DNA of 64,000 bases from Haloarcula pelagica (lineage in GTDB: Archaea; Halobacteriota; Halobacteria; Halobacteriales; Haloarculaceae). The notes beneath the pieces were generated by a model that worked only from the letters and a program-made list of their open reading frames with translations, did not search any database and was not told the DNA's origin. Positions 34,789 to 44,400 of the stretch are shown here, piece after piece. A program made the position numbers and the translations under genes. The DNA is taken from NCBI RefSeq assembly GCF_030127105.1, contig NZ_CP126161.1, forward strand, positions 2,790,001 through 2,854,000. Direction: 5' to 3'. Within the stretch, counting starts at the first letter, position 1. Each line of letters starts with the position of its first letter.

Positions 34789-35840
34789 TAGTTGAATTCG
34801 ACCGTGATATCCGCTACTTCATCGTCGTCAAGTAACTCCGCGAGGGAGTCAAGGATCGTCGACCTGTCGAGATCTGTCGCGTCAGCAGTTCGGATTACGC
34901 TACCGTCATGCTCTATGAGCAATTGTTTTAATCGTTCAGTAGCCGATTGTCTAACTTCAGTCGTAAGTGCTGACGAGATCTGTTCGATGAGTGTTTCGGC
35001 ATCCCCCGCTTCGACGCATTCTTCCAGGTCACACTGGACAGCTAAATTCCGTCTGCGAACGGTATCGACGAGGCTTTCGGCTACACTCTGCTCCGCATAG
35101 GCTCTCGAGATGGATCTGTGGAGCATTCGACACCCCTCCAAAGCGGTGTATGCGTCATTGCTTCTCTTCCCTGCACTGTTGCTCTTGCTCTCAGCTTCGT
35201 CGAGGAGTTGTTTCACTTTCGCCAGGTCACTGGCGAATGCAGTTCGCCTGTCGTTCTGCTCCCCTAGTCCACTCAGATATTCGTGAATATCGTCCAGTAA
35301 TAGCCGGGCTATATCAGAATAGACTGGCACAGCATCCTCCGGCGATAACTGGTCAACAAGGGTGTCGTAGATATCCGAGATCTCAGCCTCAAGCGTACCG
35401 ATCGAAAGACGTTCGCTAGTTATGGCTTTGTGATGGCGCTCTGTCTCGACAAGTTGTTGCAGCATGGAATACTTCTTCTTGATATCCCCAAGTTGTAGGT
35501 CGAGGTCTGTCTGGACCTGTTCAATCCTATCTATTTCATAGCCTAAGCGTTCAGTATCTGCTTCTACACCGATCCGTTGTCGATCTCGAAGCGCAGACAG
35601 GACAGAAGAAAGGACTTGCACGCGAGTTTCTGTCTGTTGGACTAACTCAATGTCGTCCTCACTGATTTCGAGTTTTGCGTCCAGTTCCTCAAGTTCATGC
35701 TCCAACTCAGCAATCGACTCAACGATAGCTTCTGGGACTGTGTGACTCTGTTCTAGTGCCCGATATTCATCCCGCGCTTCGTCCAATGACGCGCGTGCAT
35801 TATCGAGCACATTCTCGAATTCCGTCGTAGTCGAACCCAT
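34788..35840 (-). CDS. coiled-coil protein of DISARM-like operon (350 aa)
   Basis: Residues about 10-170 are long charged heptad helices (for example ESIAELEHELEELDAKLEIS). The middle is helical, and the last 40 residues look like a small winged helix (SVIRTADATDLDRSTILDSLAELL). The ATG at 35840 is preferred over 35903 because a TATA-like TTTTAATATT lies about 40-50 bases upstream. The stop and the helicase start share one base (TAATG). It resembles in kind, though not obviously in sequence, the coiled-coil protein beside the other big helicase at 44782-45546. Confidence 0.55.
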   Translation of the reverse strand: MGSTTTEFENVLDNARASLDEARDEYRALEQSHTVPEAIVESIAELEHELEELDAKLEISEDDIELVQQTETRVQVLSSVLSALRDRQRIGVEADTERLGYEIDRIEQVQTDLDLQLGDIKKKYSMLQQLVETERHHKAITSERLSIGTLEAEISDIYDTLVDQLSPEDAVPVYSDIARLLLDDIHEYLSGLGEQNDRRTAFASDLAKVKQLLDEAESKSNSAGKRSNDAYTALEGCRMLHRSISRAYAEQSVAESLVDTVRRRNLAVQCDLEECVEAGDAETLIEQISSALTTEVRQSATERLKQLLIEHDGSVIRTADATDLDRSTILDSLAELLDDDEVADITVEFN

Positions 35841-36324
35841 TTGTGAAACTCGAATGGTATCATCATCTGATACAAGAATATTAAAACTGGTGCCGCTGGT
35901 CACCAGAACCGAAACCGACGATGTCCCCGAAATTTTGTTGACTCACCAGGGGGATCAACTGGTATCTCACCCACTCACAAACTTAATACGTGTCTCTGGA
36001 CTATCTTTATTTGGCGCTATACGCGCCTACGGTGATAACCGAAACAACCTCCGTCGATCGGGCTATCCTCGGTTGGTTCTAAACCGTGGACAAGTGGTCG
36101 ACGGTGACCTTGGCGTAACCACCCAAGGTCTACCAGTCCATTCGGACTGGTTCGATCGGCATAGATTGGCTATTAATCGCTCTGACAGTGAGGGTTTTGA
36201 CGTATAGAGCCGAAGTAGAATAGAAAGGGCTAGAGCTGTTTCTGCTGAATAAATCGCGCCCGGATACGAACAGTGTAAGCAGAATCTAACTCTGGTGTTC
36301 GTCCGGGGGGCTGATGGGCTGAAA
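35841..36324. other. gene-free stretch with tandem hairpins
   Basis: No convincing gene is seen in these 484 bases. The 5' part holds the promoter of the coiled-coil gene. The middle carries two adjacent perfect hairpins, listed separately. The remaining frames on both strands have non-acidic, low-quality compositions unlike neighbouring proteins. Confidence 0.4.
36106..36151. ncRNA. candidate structured element: two tandem hairpins
   Basis: GACCTTGG (36106-36113) pairs with CCAAGGTC (36123-36130) around a nine-base loop. One base later, ACCAGTCC (36132-36139) pairs with GGACTGGT (36144-36151) around a four-base loop. Both stems are perfect. The element lies downstream of the 486-aa gene and upstream of the coiled-coil gene. 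It could be a processing or terminator structure or a small RNA; I could not fold it into a tRNA. Confidence 0.3.
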
Positions 36325-37785
36325 TTAGTCGTTGTAGCCAAGGAAGACGGCTTCTGCGCTGGTTCGTCGCCCCCCGAAGTCAACCACCTTAGCTCTGATA
36401 CTATCGTTTTCGGAGAGATCTTGTGGGGCTTCAGTAACGAAGATAACGAGTTTCTCCTTCGTACCCATTATTGTCGGCGGGCGTGAACTGTAGTCGACTT
36501 CTTTCAGCACGAGCGTGATCTGTTCGCCGAGTTCAACTACGTCTGATGGGTCCCGTTCTTGTGCGCGTCTGTGGGCCCGCTCCGCTCGTGGATCATCATA
36601 CTTCCAGTCGTCGGTCGAGTCACTTTGCCCTTTGCCTGTGAGCGATTCAGAGACTTCTCCTGGGCCTGATTCTAACAGCATCTCCTCATTTTCCCCAGAG
36701 CTCGTACCCTGTCCGTCCTTTGTCTTTAATCCAGATTCAGCACCTGTATCGGTCGTTGAACGGTCTATTGGGATCTCGACCAAGCACTCACGAAGTCGGT
36801 GGGTCTCCGTATCTGGGGTTGCCTCTGTAGCGGGAGTCTCTGGGAACTCACCGAGAAGCGAGAGTGCTCTCGGGAGTTCGTCTACAGATGGAGCGACAGG
36901 TAGTGTTTGATCAGACTCTGGTGCAACCAGAATTTCGGTTGCTCCGTCGACGTGTTTTCTGTCCTGCTCTAGGGGTGGTCCAGTCTTGACTGAGGGGAAC
37001 TCTGTAACATGATTGCCATTTCCATAGGCAGTCCGATAGGCGGGCATTCCAAAGTCGTTCCGAACCGATTGTTGTTCACCATAGGGTATGGCATCTTCTC
37101 CGAGAAAATCGCCTCCATAAACAACTGATTCGAGAACACGGCGCCATAACGGATGGCCCTCCTCAGGGACATAATTGAGATGTTGCTGGAATCCAGCATA
37201 GAGATCTGCCAATCGGTTCGGTTGGGGTACACTGTCCGTACTTGAATCGTCGGGAGTCGAAGACTGAGATTCAGATTCTATCTTTCCAAGGTTTGTATTC
37301 GATTGTTGGGTGACGCCAGGGAACCGGTCGGGGTCCAAGAGATGAGATGTCCCGTTTCTTGGTTTCTGAGCCTGTGGTTCGTTGGGAAACTCAGCTAGGA
37401 GCTCGATGGCGCCTGCAAACGAGTCCTTATCGACTTTCACCGGGAGGACACGATTTGATTCGGGAGCGACCGGCAGTTCAAGATTGTCAGGGATCAATTC
37501 CTCATCAGCTGGGCGTGGCGACTTGGTTTCTATATACGGAAACTCTGTTACTTGATTCCCGTCACCATACTGCTCACGATATGTAGTAATCTTGAATTCG
37601 TTTCTGATAGCTTGTTGCTCACCATAGGAAACTGCGTCTTCTGTTAACCCATCGCCACCGAACAGAACCGACTCCAGAGCGAACTCCCATGCCGGGTACG
37701 TCTGTTCGGGCAAACACTCGATTAAGACGATCAACCCGTCGTAGAGATCTGCCAGTTCGTTTGGGGCGAGTGCTCTATCACTCAT
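36325..37785 (-). CDS. duplicated-domain protein with C-terminal TRAM-like domain (486 aa)
   Basis: A domain of about 128 residues occurs twice, at 9-137 and 190-317. The copies share LADLY, ALESV or VLESV, FGGD or YGGD, YGEQQ, GNQVTEFP or GNHVTEFP, VAPES and a closing LLxEFPxxP. A polar linker of about 100 residues follows, then a C-terminal beta-barrel of about 65 residues (ITLVLKEVDYSS to AVFLGYND) with the look of a TRAM/OB domain. I recognise no family for the repeat. It is the first gene of the minus-strand run that includes the DrmA/DrmB-like pair, though a 484-base gap separates them. Confidence 0.55.
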   Translation of the reverse strand: MSDRALAPNELADLYDGLIVLIECLPEQTYPAWEFALESVLFGGDGLTEDAVSYGEQQAIRNEFKITTYREQYGDGNQVTEFPYIETKSPRPADEELIPDNLELPVAPESNRVLPVKVDKDSFAGAIELLAEFPNEPQAQKPRNGTSHLLDPDRFPGVTQQSNTNLGKIESESQSSTPDDSSTDSVPQPNRLADLYAGFQQHLNYVPEEGHPLWRRVLESVVYGGDFLGEDAIPYGEQQSVRNDFGMPAYRTAYGNGNHVTEFPSVKTGPPLEQDRKHVDGATEILVAPESDQTLPVAPSVDELPRALSLLGEFPETPATEATPDTETHRLRECLVEIPIDRSTTDTGAESGLKTKDGQGTSSGENEEMLLESGPGEVSESLTGKGQSDSTDDWKYDDPRAERAHRRAQERDPSDVVELGEQITLVLKEVDYSSRPPTIMGTKEKLVIFVTEAPQDLSENDSIRAKVVDFGGRRTSAEAVFLGYND

Positions 37786-37907
37786 TGATTAGTGTCAGAT
37801 CAACAGACTCATTGATAGAATACTTTCTTCTCGTATTATCTCCAACGGACATATTTCGAATGTGTATTTCTTGTTTATATAACAGTATGTGATTCTTCGA
37901 ACTGTGC

Positions 37908-38213
37908 ATGACAGCTGAGAACTCTTGGACAACGCTTTTCGATTGTCTGCGGGCCAAGCCGCGCCGACGTATCTTGACAGCTCTGGCAGCAAAGGAGGAA
38001 ATATGCGGCGACCAACTCTCGGAGGAGATTGCTACGGAGATCTCACAGACAGAGTGGGTGCACATTCACTTACCCAAATTAGCTGAAAACGATTTCATCG
38101 TCTGGGATCGTAACTCGGGAACGATTGGCCGAGGAGAACGATTTAGCGAAGTGGAGACGTTACTCGCAGTTATTCAGACCGAGAGTGATACTTTACCTGA
38201 TGATTGGATATGA
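37908..38213 (+). CDS. winged-helix DNA-binding protein (101 aa)
   Basis: This is a single winged-helix domain of the haloarchaeal ArsR-like type (DUF7344, from memory). LFDCLRAKPRRRILTALA is followed by a helix pair ending in HIHLPKLAENDFIVWDRNSGTIGRG. The A+T element TTTATATAAC near 37872 places the start site close to the ATG. It diverges from the 486-aa gene and precedes the TFB gene, so it could control either operon. Confidence 0.7.
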   Translation: MTAENSWTTLFDCLRAKPRRRILTALAAKEEICGDQLSEEIATEISQTEWVHIHLPKLAENDFIVWDRNSGTIGRGERFSEVETLLAVIQTESDTLPDDWI

Positions 38214-38280
38214 TTCGGATTTGATAGCGCTACTTGAGATTCAGAAATGTATCGGATACTACTCAGGTTTTAGTTTCTAG

Positions 38281-38288
38281 TTTATATA
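38281..38288 (+). promoter_or_regulatory. TATA box upstream of TFB gene
   Basis: TTTATATA is a strong archaeal TATA element. Transcription would start near 38312, leaving a leader of about 145 bases if translation starts at 38457. The leader contains two perfect hairpins: CGCGGA/TCCGCG (38377-38394) and CCGTGG/CCACGG (38424-38440). Confidence 0.45.
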
Positions 38289-38456
38289 CGACGGTGTAGT
38301 TCGCTCGGTTAGAAACCGGTCAGTATCACATCCCATAGATTTAACACATCTGTGGCGAAATGCATTGAGCAGGTATCGCGGACCAAAATCCGCGTCCGCC
38401 GAGCGCTGGATGGTTTCCGGCCACCGTGGCGGTACCACGGTTATCACCGTACACCC

Positions 38457-39437
38457 ATGCACGCACACGTCCGTAGCACGGCCGAGAAATCGGCCACCGA
38501 CCAGGCTGGCGAATCGAATACGGAGCAACCCACGGCCACCACCGGCGGTGCAGTTTCGTGCCCGAACTGTAACTGTGATATCCACCCAGTTCCCGGTTCG
38601 GAGGCCGTCTGCCCTCGTTGTGATTTCGTTCTCACGGATCGGCCTCTTTCGACGGAGATAGACTTCGATTCCATCGGTAGTCAGTACAACCGTACTGGAA
38701 GCAGACAGACGTCTCTCTATGCCGACAAGGGATTGGGCGCTGGAATCACCGAAAACGCAACTACAGATGGCAACGGTGGTGTGCTATCGTCCGAACAGCG
38801 GCGGATTACTGAATCGAAGGGATGGACCAAGCATCGATCCACTACCGAAGTGCGACTGGACTATGCACTCGGTGAGATCCGCCGGATGGGCGCCGAGTTC
38901 AATATTTCGAGTGCCGAACTGGAACACGCTGGACAGTTGTACCAGCAGGCACACCGTGAGGGACTGATCACTGGCCGTTCTGTCGAAGGGTTCTCGACGG
39001 CCTGTCTTTTGATCGCCATCCGTCAGAGTTCCCGACCCGTGCCGGTGTCTATTCGTGAACTGGAACCTGTTGCCAGAGCCAGCACCACGCAAATCAAGAC
39101 CGCTCGCGGTGCGATGGAACTTGAACTCGGGGTGAAGATTCCCCCGATCGATCCCAGTGCTTTCGTCCCGAAAGCGTTCTCTGTCCTCTCCACACCATGG
39201 CGTGTGGAACAGCGTGTTCGGGATCTGCTGGATGGCTTCAACAGTAGTGACGAACAGGATTTTTGCGGAATTTCTCCCCGAACAGCAGCCGCAGCAGCAG
39301 TTCATGCGGCCTACGACATGGAGGAATGCGATGATCGCCCGACACTCTCGGAATTATCTGAGATATTCGACGTTAACGAAACTACAATCAGTTCACAAAA
39401 GAGTGAATTATTAGATTGTTATGGAGGTGGTAATTAA
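38457..39437 (+). CDS. tfb: transcription factor B, TFIIB family (326 aa)
   Basis: TFB bridges TBP and RNA polymerase at the promoter. The zinc ribbon is C35/C38 and C52/C55. It is followed by a B-reader/linker segment with RTGSRQTSLYADKGLGAGI, and two cyclin repeats at about 120-210 and 215-320. The ATG at 38457 is chosen. A GTG at 38352 would add 35 basic residues encoded by hairpin-forming DNA that looks like leader. The gene ends 253 bases before the five-gene restriction-type operon on the same strand. An extra TFB inside an accessory island could direct polymerase to the island's own promoters (inference). Confidence 0.88.
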   Translation: MHAHVRSTAEKSATDQAGESNTEQPTATTGGAVSCPNCNCDIHPVPGSEAVCPRCDFVLTDRPLSTEIDFDSIGSQYNRTGSRQTSLYADKGLGAGITENATTDGNGGVLSSEQRRITESKGWTKHRSTTEVRLDYALGEIRRMGAEFNISSAELEHAGQLYQQAHREGLITGRSVEGFSTACLLIAIRQSSRPVPVSIRELEPVARASTTQIKTARGAMELELGVKIPPIDPSAFVPKAFSVLSTPWRVEQRVRDLLDGFNSSDEQDFCGISPRTAAAAAVHAAYDMEECDDRPTLSELSEIFDVNETTISSQKSELLDCYGGGN

Positions 39438-39690
39438 TGCTCGAAAGGTTTGCCGTCGGTGAGATAGCGGATTATCGTATCCTGATATTCGGGGGAAGAT
39501 TAATTAAAATGCGGAGTAGTTTGACGGGTACAGTAGAAGTGACGCCATCACAGAAATTATTCCGTACTATCAGTCGCACGCGCCTGCGTAGTGGCTCTGA
39601 ACCCAAGGCAAATTCTTATCATCAGCAGGAATACCCCACTTTCCAGGATTCAGGAGCAGCAGGACTGGCAGAGAAGGGGTGTTGAATAGT
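39438..39690 (+). promoter_or_regulatory. gap before the restriction-type operon
   Basis: It holds A+T-rich TATA-like sequence (ATTAATTAAAA near 39500) followed by about 180 bases of leader ending in AAGGGGTG, a likely ribosome-binding site 9-14 bases before the ATG at 39691. An 82-codon frame across the gap has a composition unlike its neighbours and is not accepted as a gene. Confidence 0.35.
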
Positions 39691-40560
39691 ATGGATATGG
39701 AATCCCTGGATTGGCATGAACGGTTCGAGAATGTTGATTCGACGAGTTTGGCGGATATAATCCACACAGAACTATCGACTGTCGTTATCAAGGACCCACA
39801 ACTTGAGAAGCGGGACAAGCAGGCGAGAGCACAACTTCGGTCCTTGCCCTTGCTTCAGGCACTCGGCTTTGATCGAGTGGTTCACACGGAGTTACTGGAT
39901 AACGAATACAGTCCGATCGAGTACGAGTATATCAGGTCAGAAGAGGCATCTGCTGCCGACATAGAGTTCCCGCTTGTCCACGTCGTCACGCAGTCTGGAA
40001 TCACTGAGTATGGCGAAGAGGATCTCGTCCGGAAACTCACGGAACGCTCATTAGAAGAAGGCGGCAGATATATTCTTGTAACTGATACGATAGCACCTAA
40101 GACACCGACATACACAAAGAAACCGGGCCGGTCAATAGTTGATGACTTCCCAGCGATTGCTGTCCGCTCTTACCCATCTATTGCGAACCGGTTTCTGGAG
40201 GATACCTTGCAGTCACGGTCACGAATCCCAGTCGTCGAGACACGGAACGTCTTCTTTCACGCAGCATCGGCAATTCACGACGAACAGGAGGCACCAGCAG
40301 ATAGCATCGAAGCAATCTTTGACTACACACAGGCCCCACCAGACAGTCCGGTGTGGGACTCTGCATGGTACTTCTTAGAACACGATCTCGAGAACGTGTT
40401 GGAGGACTACTCTGACCACATCCGGGAGGCATTGCGCTCGTGGATGGAGAGAGGTGACACTCAGCGAGTTGCTAATCATATTCTCGAAGTTCTCAGAACC
40501 TGTGATTACGACGCATCGAAGTTGGAAGCATACCGAACTACGGACCCTGAATTCAGATGA
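39691..40560 (+). CDS. unknown first protein of DpdG-J-like operon (289 aa)
   Basis: I recognise no family. The first half shows alternating strand and helix (IEFPLVHVVTQSG, GRYILVTDTIAP) that could be a Rossmann- or nuclease-like fold. The second half is helical and charged. The ATG at 39691 has a GGGGTG site upstream. Its stop overlaps the next start by ATGA, so it is translated with the next gene, the pattern of a subunit pair. In the dpd clusters I know of, several small unknown proteins are needed for restriction, and this may be one. Confidence 0.45.
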   Translation: MDMESLDWHERFENVDSTSLADIIHTELSTVVIKDPQLEKRDKQARAQLRSLPLLQALGFDRVVHTELLDNEYSPIEYEYIRSEEASAADIEFPLVHVVTQSGITEYGEEDLVRKLTERSLEEGGRYILVTDTIAPKTPTYTKKPGRSIVDDFPAIAVRSYPSIANRFLEDTLQSRSRIPVVETRNVFFHAASAIHDEQEAPADSIEAIFDYTQAPPDSPVWDSAWYFLEHDLENVLEDYSDHIREALRSWMERGDTQRVANHILEVLRTCDYDASKLEAYRTTDPEFR

Positions 40561-41426
40561 TTAAAAACTACGACGAGAACGACCAGAAGGCGGATAAAGA
40601 CCTCGTGAACTACAATACTGTTCGAGTACCAGCACTACGAATAATTTATCAGAAAATTGGAGAGGATGGGGGAAGCCATAACGTCAGCACGCTCCGGAGT
40701 ACCCTCGCACCAGACGATGATCAGCATCTTGAGTCGTGTTTGAAATACCTCAGAGCGATCGACTTGATTGATCGACCTGAAGACCGGGTCGTTAGTGTGG
40801 TCAACCGCGATGTGCTGCCCGACATCTCGTTTGAGCTCCGTTTGCTGTTGCATATCAACCTACAGCCATACCCTCAGGACCACCTCCGAAAGGCCCAAGA
40901 TGTGGCCTTCGACACTGCCTCACGGACGCTCCAGCGTGACTTGCTCGAAACCAATCTCAAGGGAGAAGTTGACTACATAAACTGGAACCGGACGAAGATC
41001 AACGCCTGGTACCGACTCATGGAAGGAATCGGTGTGCTCTCGTTTGCGGACTCTCGGGAACTTATCCTCTCTCCAAGACCGGTGCTTCTGTACAAACTCC
41101 TCGAAACGTTCCGTGATACAGAGAACTCGACTGACTTCGGTGCAGCTATTCCTTGGATTGAAGACCATTTTATGTCAGCGCTGAATACCAGACCTGGGAC
41201 TCCCCGACTACATCAAGGGATCACGGATACACTGCAGGTTTTGATAGATGAAGATCTTCTCTCAGTCCGTGGGATGTCGGATGCACGGCACGAGATCGAA
41301 TTACCGTCGACCCAATCACGGCAGGAAGAACCCACAGTAACCGAGTTCGAGTTACACGGTTGGCCAAACAACCCACCTGCGAGCAAGCGCCATCTGTTTG
41401 ACCGATTCATGGAGGGAGCACTATGA
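40557..41426 (+). CDS. DpdG-like protein (289 aa)
   Basis: The N-terminal 90 residues look like a winged helix (VPALRIIYQKIGEDGG to CLKYLRAIDLIDRPEDR). The rest is helical with no motif I know. It sits directly before a large P-loop ATPase, coiled-coil protein and giant helicase, with ATGA overlaps on both sides. The size and the position before a DpdH-sized ATPase match my memory of DpdG in bacterial dpd clusters. I cannot verify this by sequence, so the name is a suggestion. Confidence 0.45.
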   Translation: MIKNYDENDQKADKDLVNYNTVRVPALRIIYQKIGEDGGSHNVSTLRSTLAPDDDQHLESCLKYLRAIDLIDRPEDRVVSVVNRDVLPDISFELRLLLHINLQPYPQDHLRKAQDVAFDTASRTLQRDLLETNLKGEVDYINWNRTKINAWYRLMEGIGVLSFADSRELILSPRPVLLYKLLETFRDTENSTDFGAAIPWIEDHFMSALNTRPGTPRLHQGITDTLQVLIDEDLLSVRGMSDARHEIELPSTQSRQEEPTVTEFELHGWPNNPPASKRHLFDRFMEGAL

Positions 41427-44400
41427 GTGCCTATCCTGTTGACTGGAACGACGAAGCGATCAAACGGTACCTGACCGCAGAGGCACACCAGAAGTCGAAA
41501 GCAGAGTTCGAACGGACACATATCGACATCGACAAGATCAAGGCCGATTTCCTGTTCCCACATCCGACGAACGACGAGTTCGTCAGTCAGGAAGAGTTCA
41601 GAGACGCAATATTGCGATCTAATCTTGACGACGATAACCGAATTTTCATCCTCAGAGGAGAGACCGGTAGCGGCAAGAGTCAATTATGTCAGTGGCTCGA
41701 ATACCAGGTCGGACACGAACCTGGAACAGGGTTCGATGATACCCATGTCGCCTTGCACGTTTCTCGGAGTGAGACACGAATCAAGGATATTGTCGATATT
41801 TTGACCGAGCCACTTGACATCGATGTCAATGTCCGGGACGTCGGCGGTCTCGACCCTGAAAAGGTCGCAAACGCCATGCTCGCAAACTTGGAGGCGTACA
41901 ACCCTATGGTTGAGGCCTTCACTAGCGATGAAATCGAGGCCCTCGTCGAAGACCGACCACAAAGTACGGACTTGCGCAGTATCCTCGAAAAGAACGTACA
42001 GAAATATCAGGATGCTGTCCAAAGTGATGATGAGGAAGAAGTCCCGGATCTGCTTCCAGAAGATGACTACAAGGAACTCGCCTTTACTGCGTTCGGGAAA
42101 GCGAAAGGCCGTGACACGATTTTCCCTGCTCTCCAGAAGTTCATCGATCAAGAACTGTCAAGCAAGCTCGGAGTGGGGGATTTCCAGCAGCGGTTGAAAG
42201 AGATCTCGGAGGAGTATATCGACCAGGGGCTCCGGCCAGTCCTGATCTGTGAAGACTTGACTACGTTCAGCGTCCTCAAAGAGCAACTTCTGGACCACAT
42301 CTTCCAATTGGACAGCGGGCACTACGATGTCGTCCTCGGCTGGACGTCAGGGTGGGAAAAGGACAATCTCGATACCGCACTTGGGACAGAAAATACGAGT
42401 ACATACATGGAAGACCGGGCGGAGGGATACCTGAGTACGACTGATGATAGCGGCCAGGCGTATTTCCTCTCGGACGACGTGACCACTGAACTCACCCGAA
42501 AATATCTCTCTGTCATACGCGAAGATTCAGACGTTGAAGCCGAAGTTGACATCCCCGAATCCGACTTCGACGGACTGTATCCTTTCAACGCCGAGTTCAT
42601 CAAGCGGGCCTATGAGAATCTAATCCAAGATGGGAACCAGCGTCGGACGCCACGTCTTCTGCTAATTCGTATCATCAGAGAGTGTCTAACCTCGACAAAA
42701 CCGCCGTTCGAAGCAATTGGTGGTAATCCATACGTCAAGAGCTTCCCGACCCCCGTCTCATTAGATTACTCCTCCGAGGTCCAGTCACTCGTCAAATGGT
42801 ACGGGATCCCGACTGTCGATGGAGATCTCCGAGTACCATCGGGTGTGTTTGAAGTCTTTGACATTGCCATCCCAGAAGCTGCGACACACTCTGATACAGG
42901 CGTGGTTTTCAGCGGAGATGGCCCAATTAAGACAGATTTCAGAGTCAAGCAGACGGGAGGACAAATCGAACCAGGAGCAACCATTACTGTAGAAACATTA
43001 CTGAATAGCCGAAGCGAACCAGATGCCGAGATTCTGTGCGACGGCGAACAGGTCGGCTATACAGGTCAAGGTGGTCTGTTAGCTGTTGACCTTCCAGGTG
43101 AAGAAAAGAAGGTTGAGATCGCGGCGTCTAAAGGTAGTCATAGAGACACAATTACGCTTTCCGTAGGCACTGATTCACTCAATCTCGCAGCAGATCCCTC
43201 GCCGGCCGAAGAAGGCGACACAGTTACAATTACTGCTAAATTTAATGGGAAGCCGTTATCAGATCTTTCAATCCAGCGTGATGGTCAGATAGCCGGCCAG
43301 ACTGACGAAGAGGGGAAATTAGAGATCACCGTAGACGATTCCTCGGAAATCACTCTCACTGCGAATCATCAAGACGTTGAGGATCAGCTTACTGTTCCGG
43401 TCAAGTCTGATCGGATCTATCCAGTCGAAACTGATCTTGATTCGGAAGTTGTCGACGAATACCGGTATCAGTACCAGCAGTGGGTGTCAAACGGTGAAGA
43501 GTACGATAGTTCGATAGTTCTTCGAGATGGAACCTCGGAACTACTCGAAGAGTGGTACGACCCAAGCCGACTGGCTAATCCGAACTCAACGAGCAGGGGT
43601 GTGGAGGGAATATACTATACTCGTGGTCAACAGTTCCCTGTCTCACTTCAGGGTGTTGACGAACGGGATGGGCTCGATGTCGAACTGCCGTTTGGATCCA
43701 AGTACAATTCAGTGTACGAACCACTGTTCTGGTACGGAATCAGCGAAGACGGTGAATTACCGAGAGAAGATCGCTACCAGATGAATTATGCCAATCTGCG
43801 AAACTGGACAGACGACTTGGTTGGTAGGTTCAAAGCCGAAATGCGCTCGCAGATTGAGGATTGTTTCGAGGGCTGGACGATAGAGGAGTTCATCGTTGTC
43901 GCTCAGTACCTCCTAATAAATAGCGCGCGGGGGGAGGCAGAGTTGAGCCGTGGAATCGTCTTCGAAGAATATGACTCCTCAAATAAATATGATCATCCAG
44001 TCCGTCGGCTTGAAAGTACCAACGCCTACCGTGAGGCGTATGGCGAGCTGACGAAGAACAGTAGCGTTCCAAGAGATCTAGCTGAGGGGTTTTTCAAACT
44101 CAAAGAGAACCTCGTCGATACCGAGCGGCTGAACAAGGCCTACCAGACTGTCGAATCGGACCTAGAGAGCTATCTGGAAGACGCGATGCTAATCGACACC
44201 AGTGATCTTCCAGACGCGTTCAAAATCGGTACGAGTCGGTCTCAAGCGTCAATCAAGCTCAAGCCCCTCTTGGAAAGGGTTAGACAGTACGCGCAGGAAT
44301 TGAACGCGTTGAGCGAGTCAGACGTCACGTATATCTCAGAAAGAATTGACGAAATTGACGAGGTCTTCGACAGAACCCACTCTGTCCCGAAACTTCGGGA

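Noticed and set aside
36061-36200. tRNA-like sequence (GGTTCGATC near hairpins)
   Set aside because: A T-loop-like string is present, but no acceptor stem or seven-base anticodon loop can be formed.
35854-36207. 117-codon plus-strand frame in the 484-base gap
   Set aside because: Non-acidic composition, no ribosome site or TATA box, and it runs through two perfect hairpins.
38352-38456. N-terminal extension of TFB from a GTG at 38352
   Set aside because: The extra 35 residues are basic and encoded by DNA forming two hairpins; TFB proteins do not usually carry such a leader.
39437-39685. 82-codon frame starting in the TFB stop (TAATG)
   Set aside because: The overlap looks like coupling, but the protein is basic and polar, unlike haloarchaeal proteins, and the stretch fits a promoter and leader for the next operon better.
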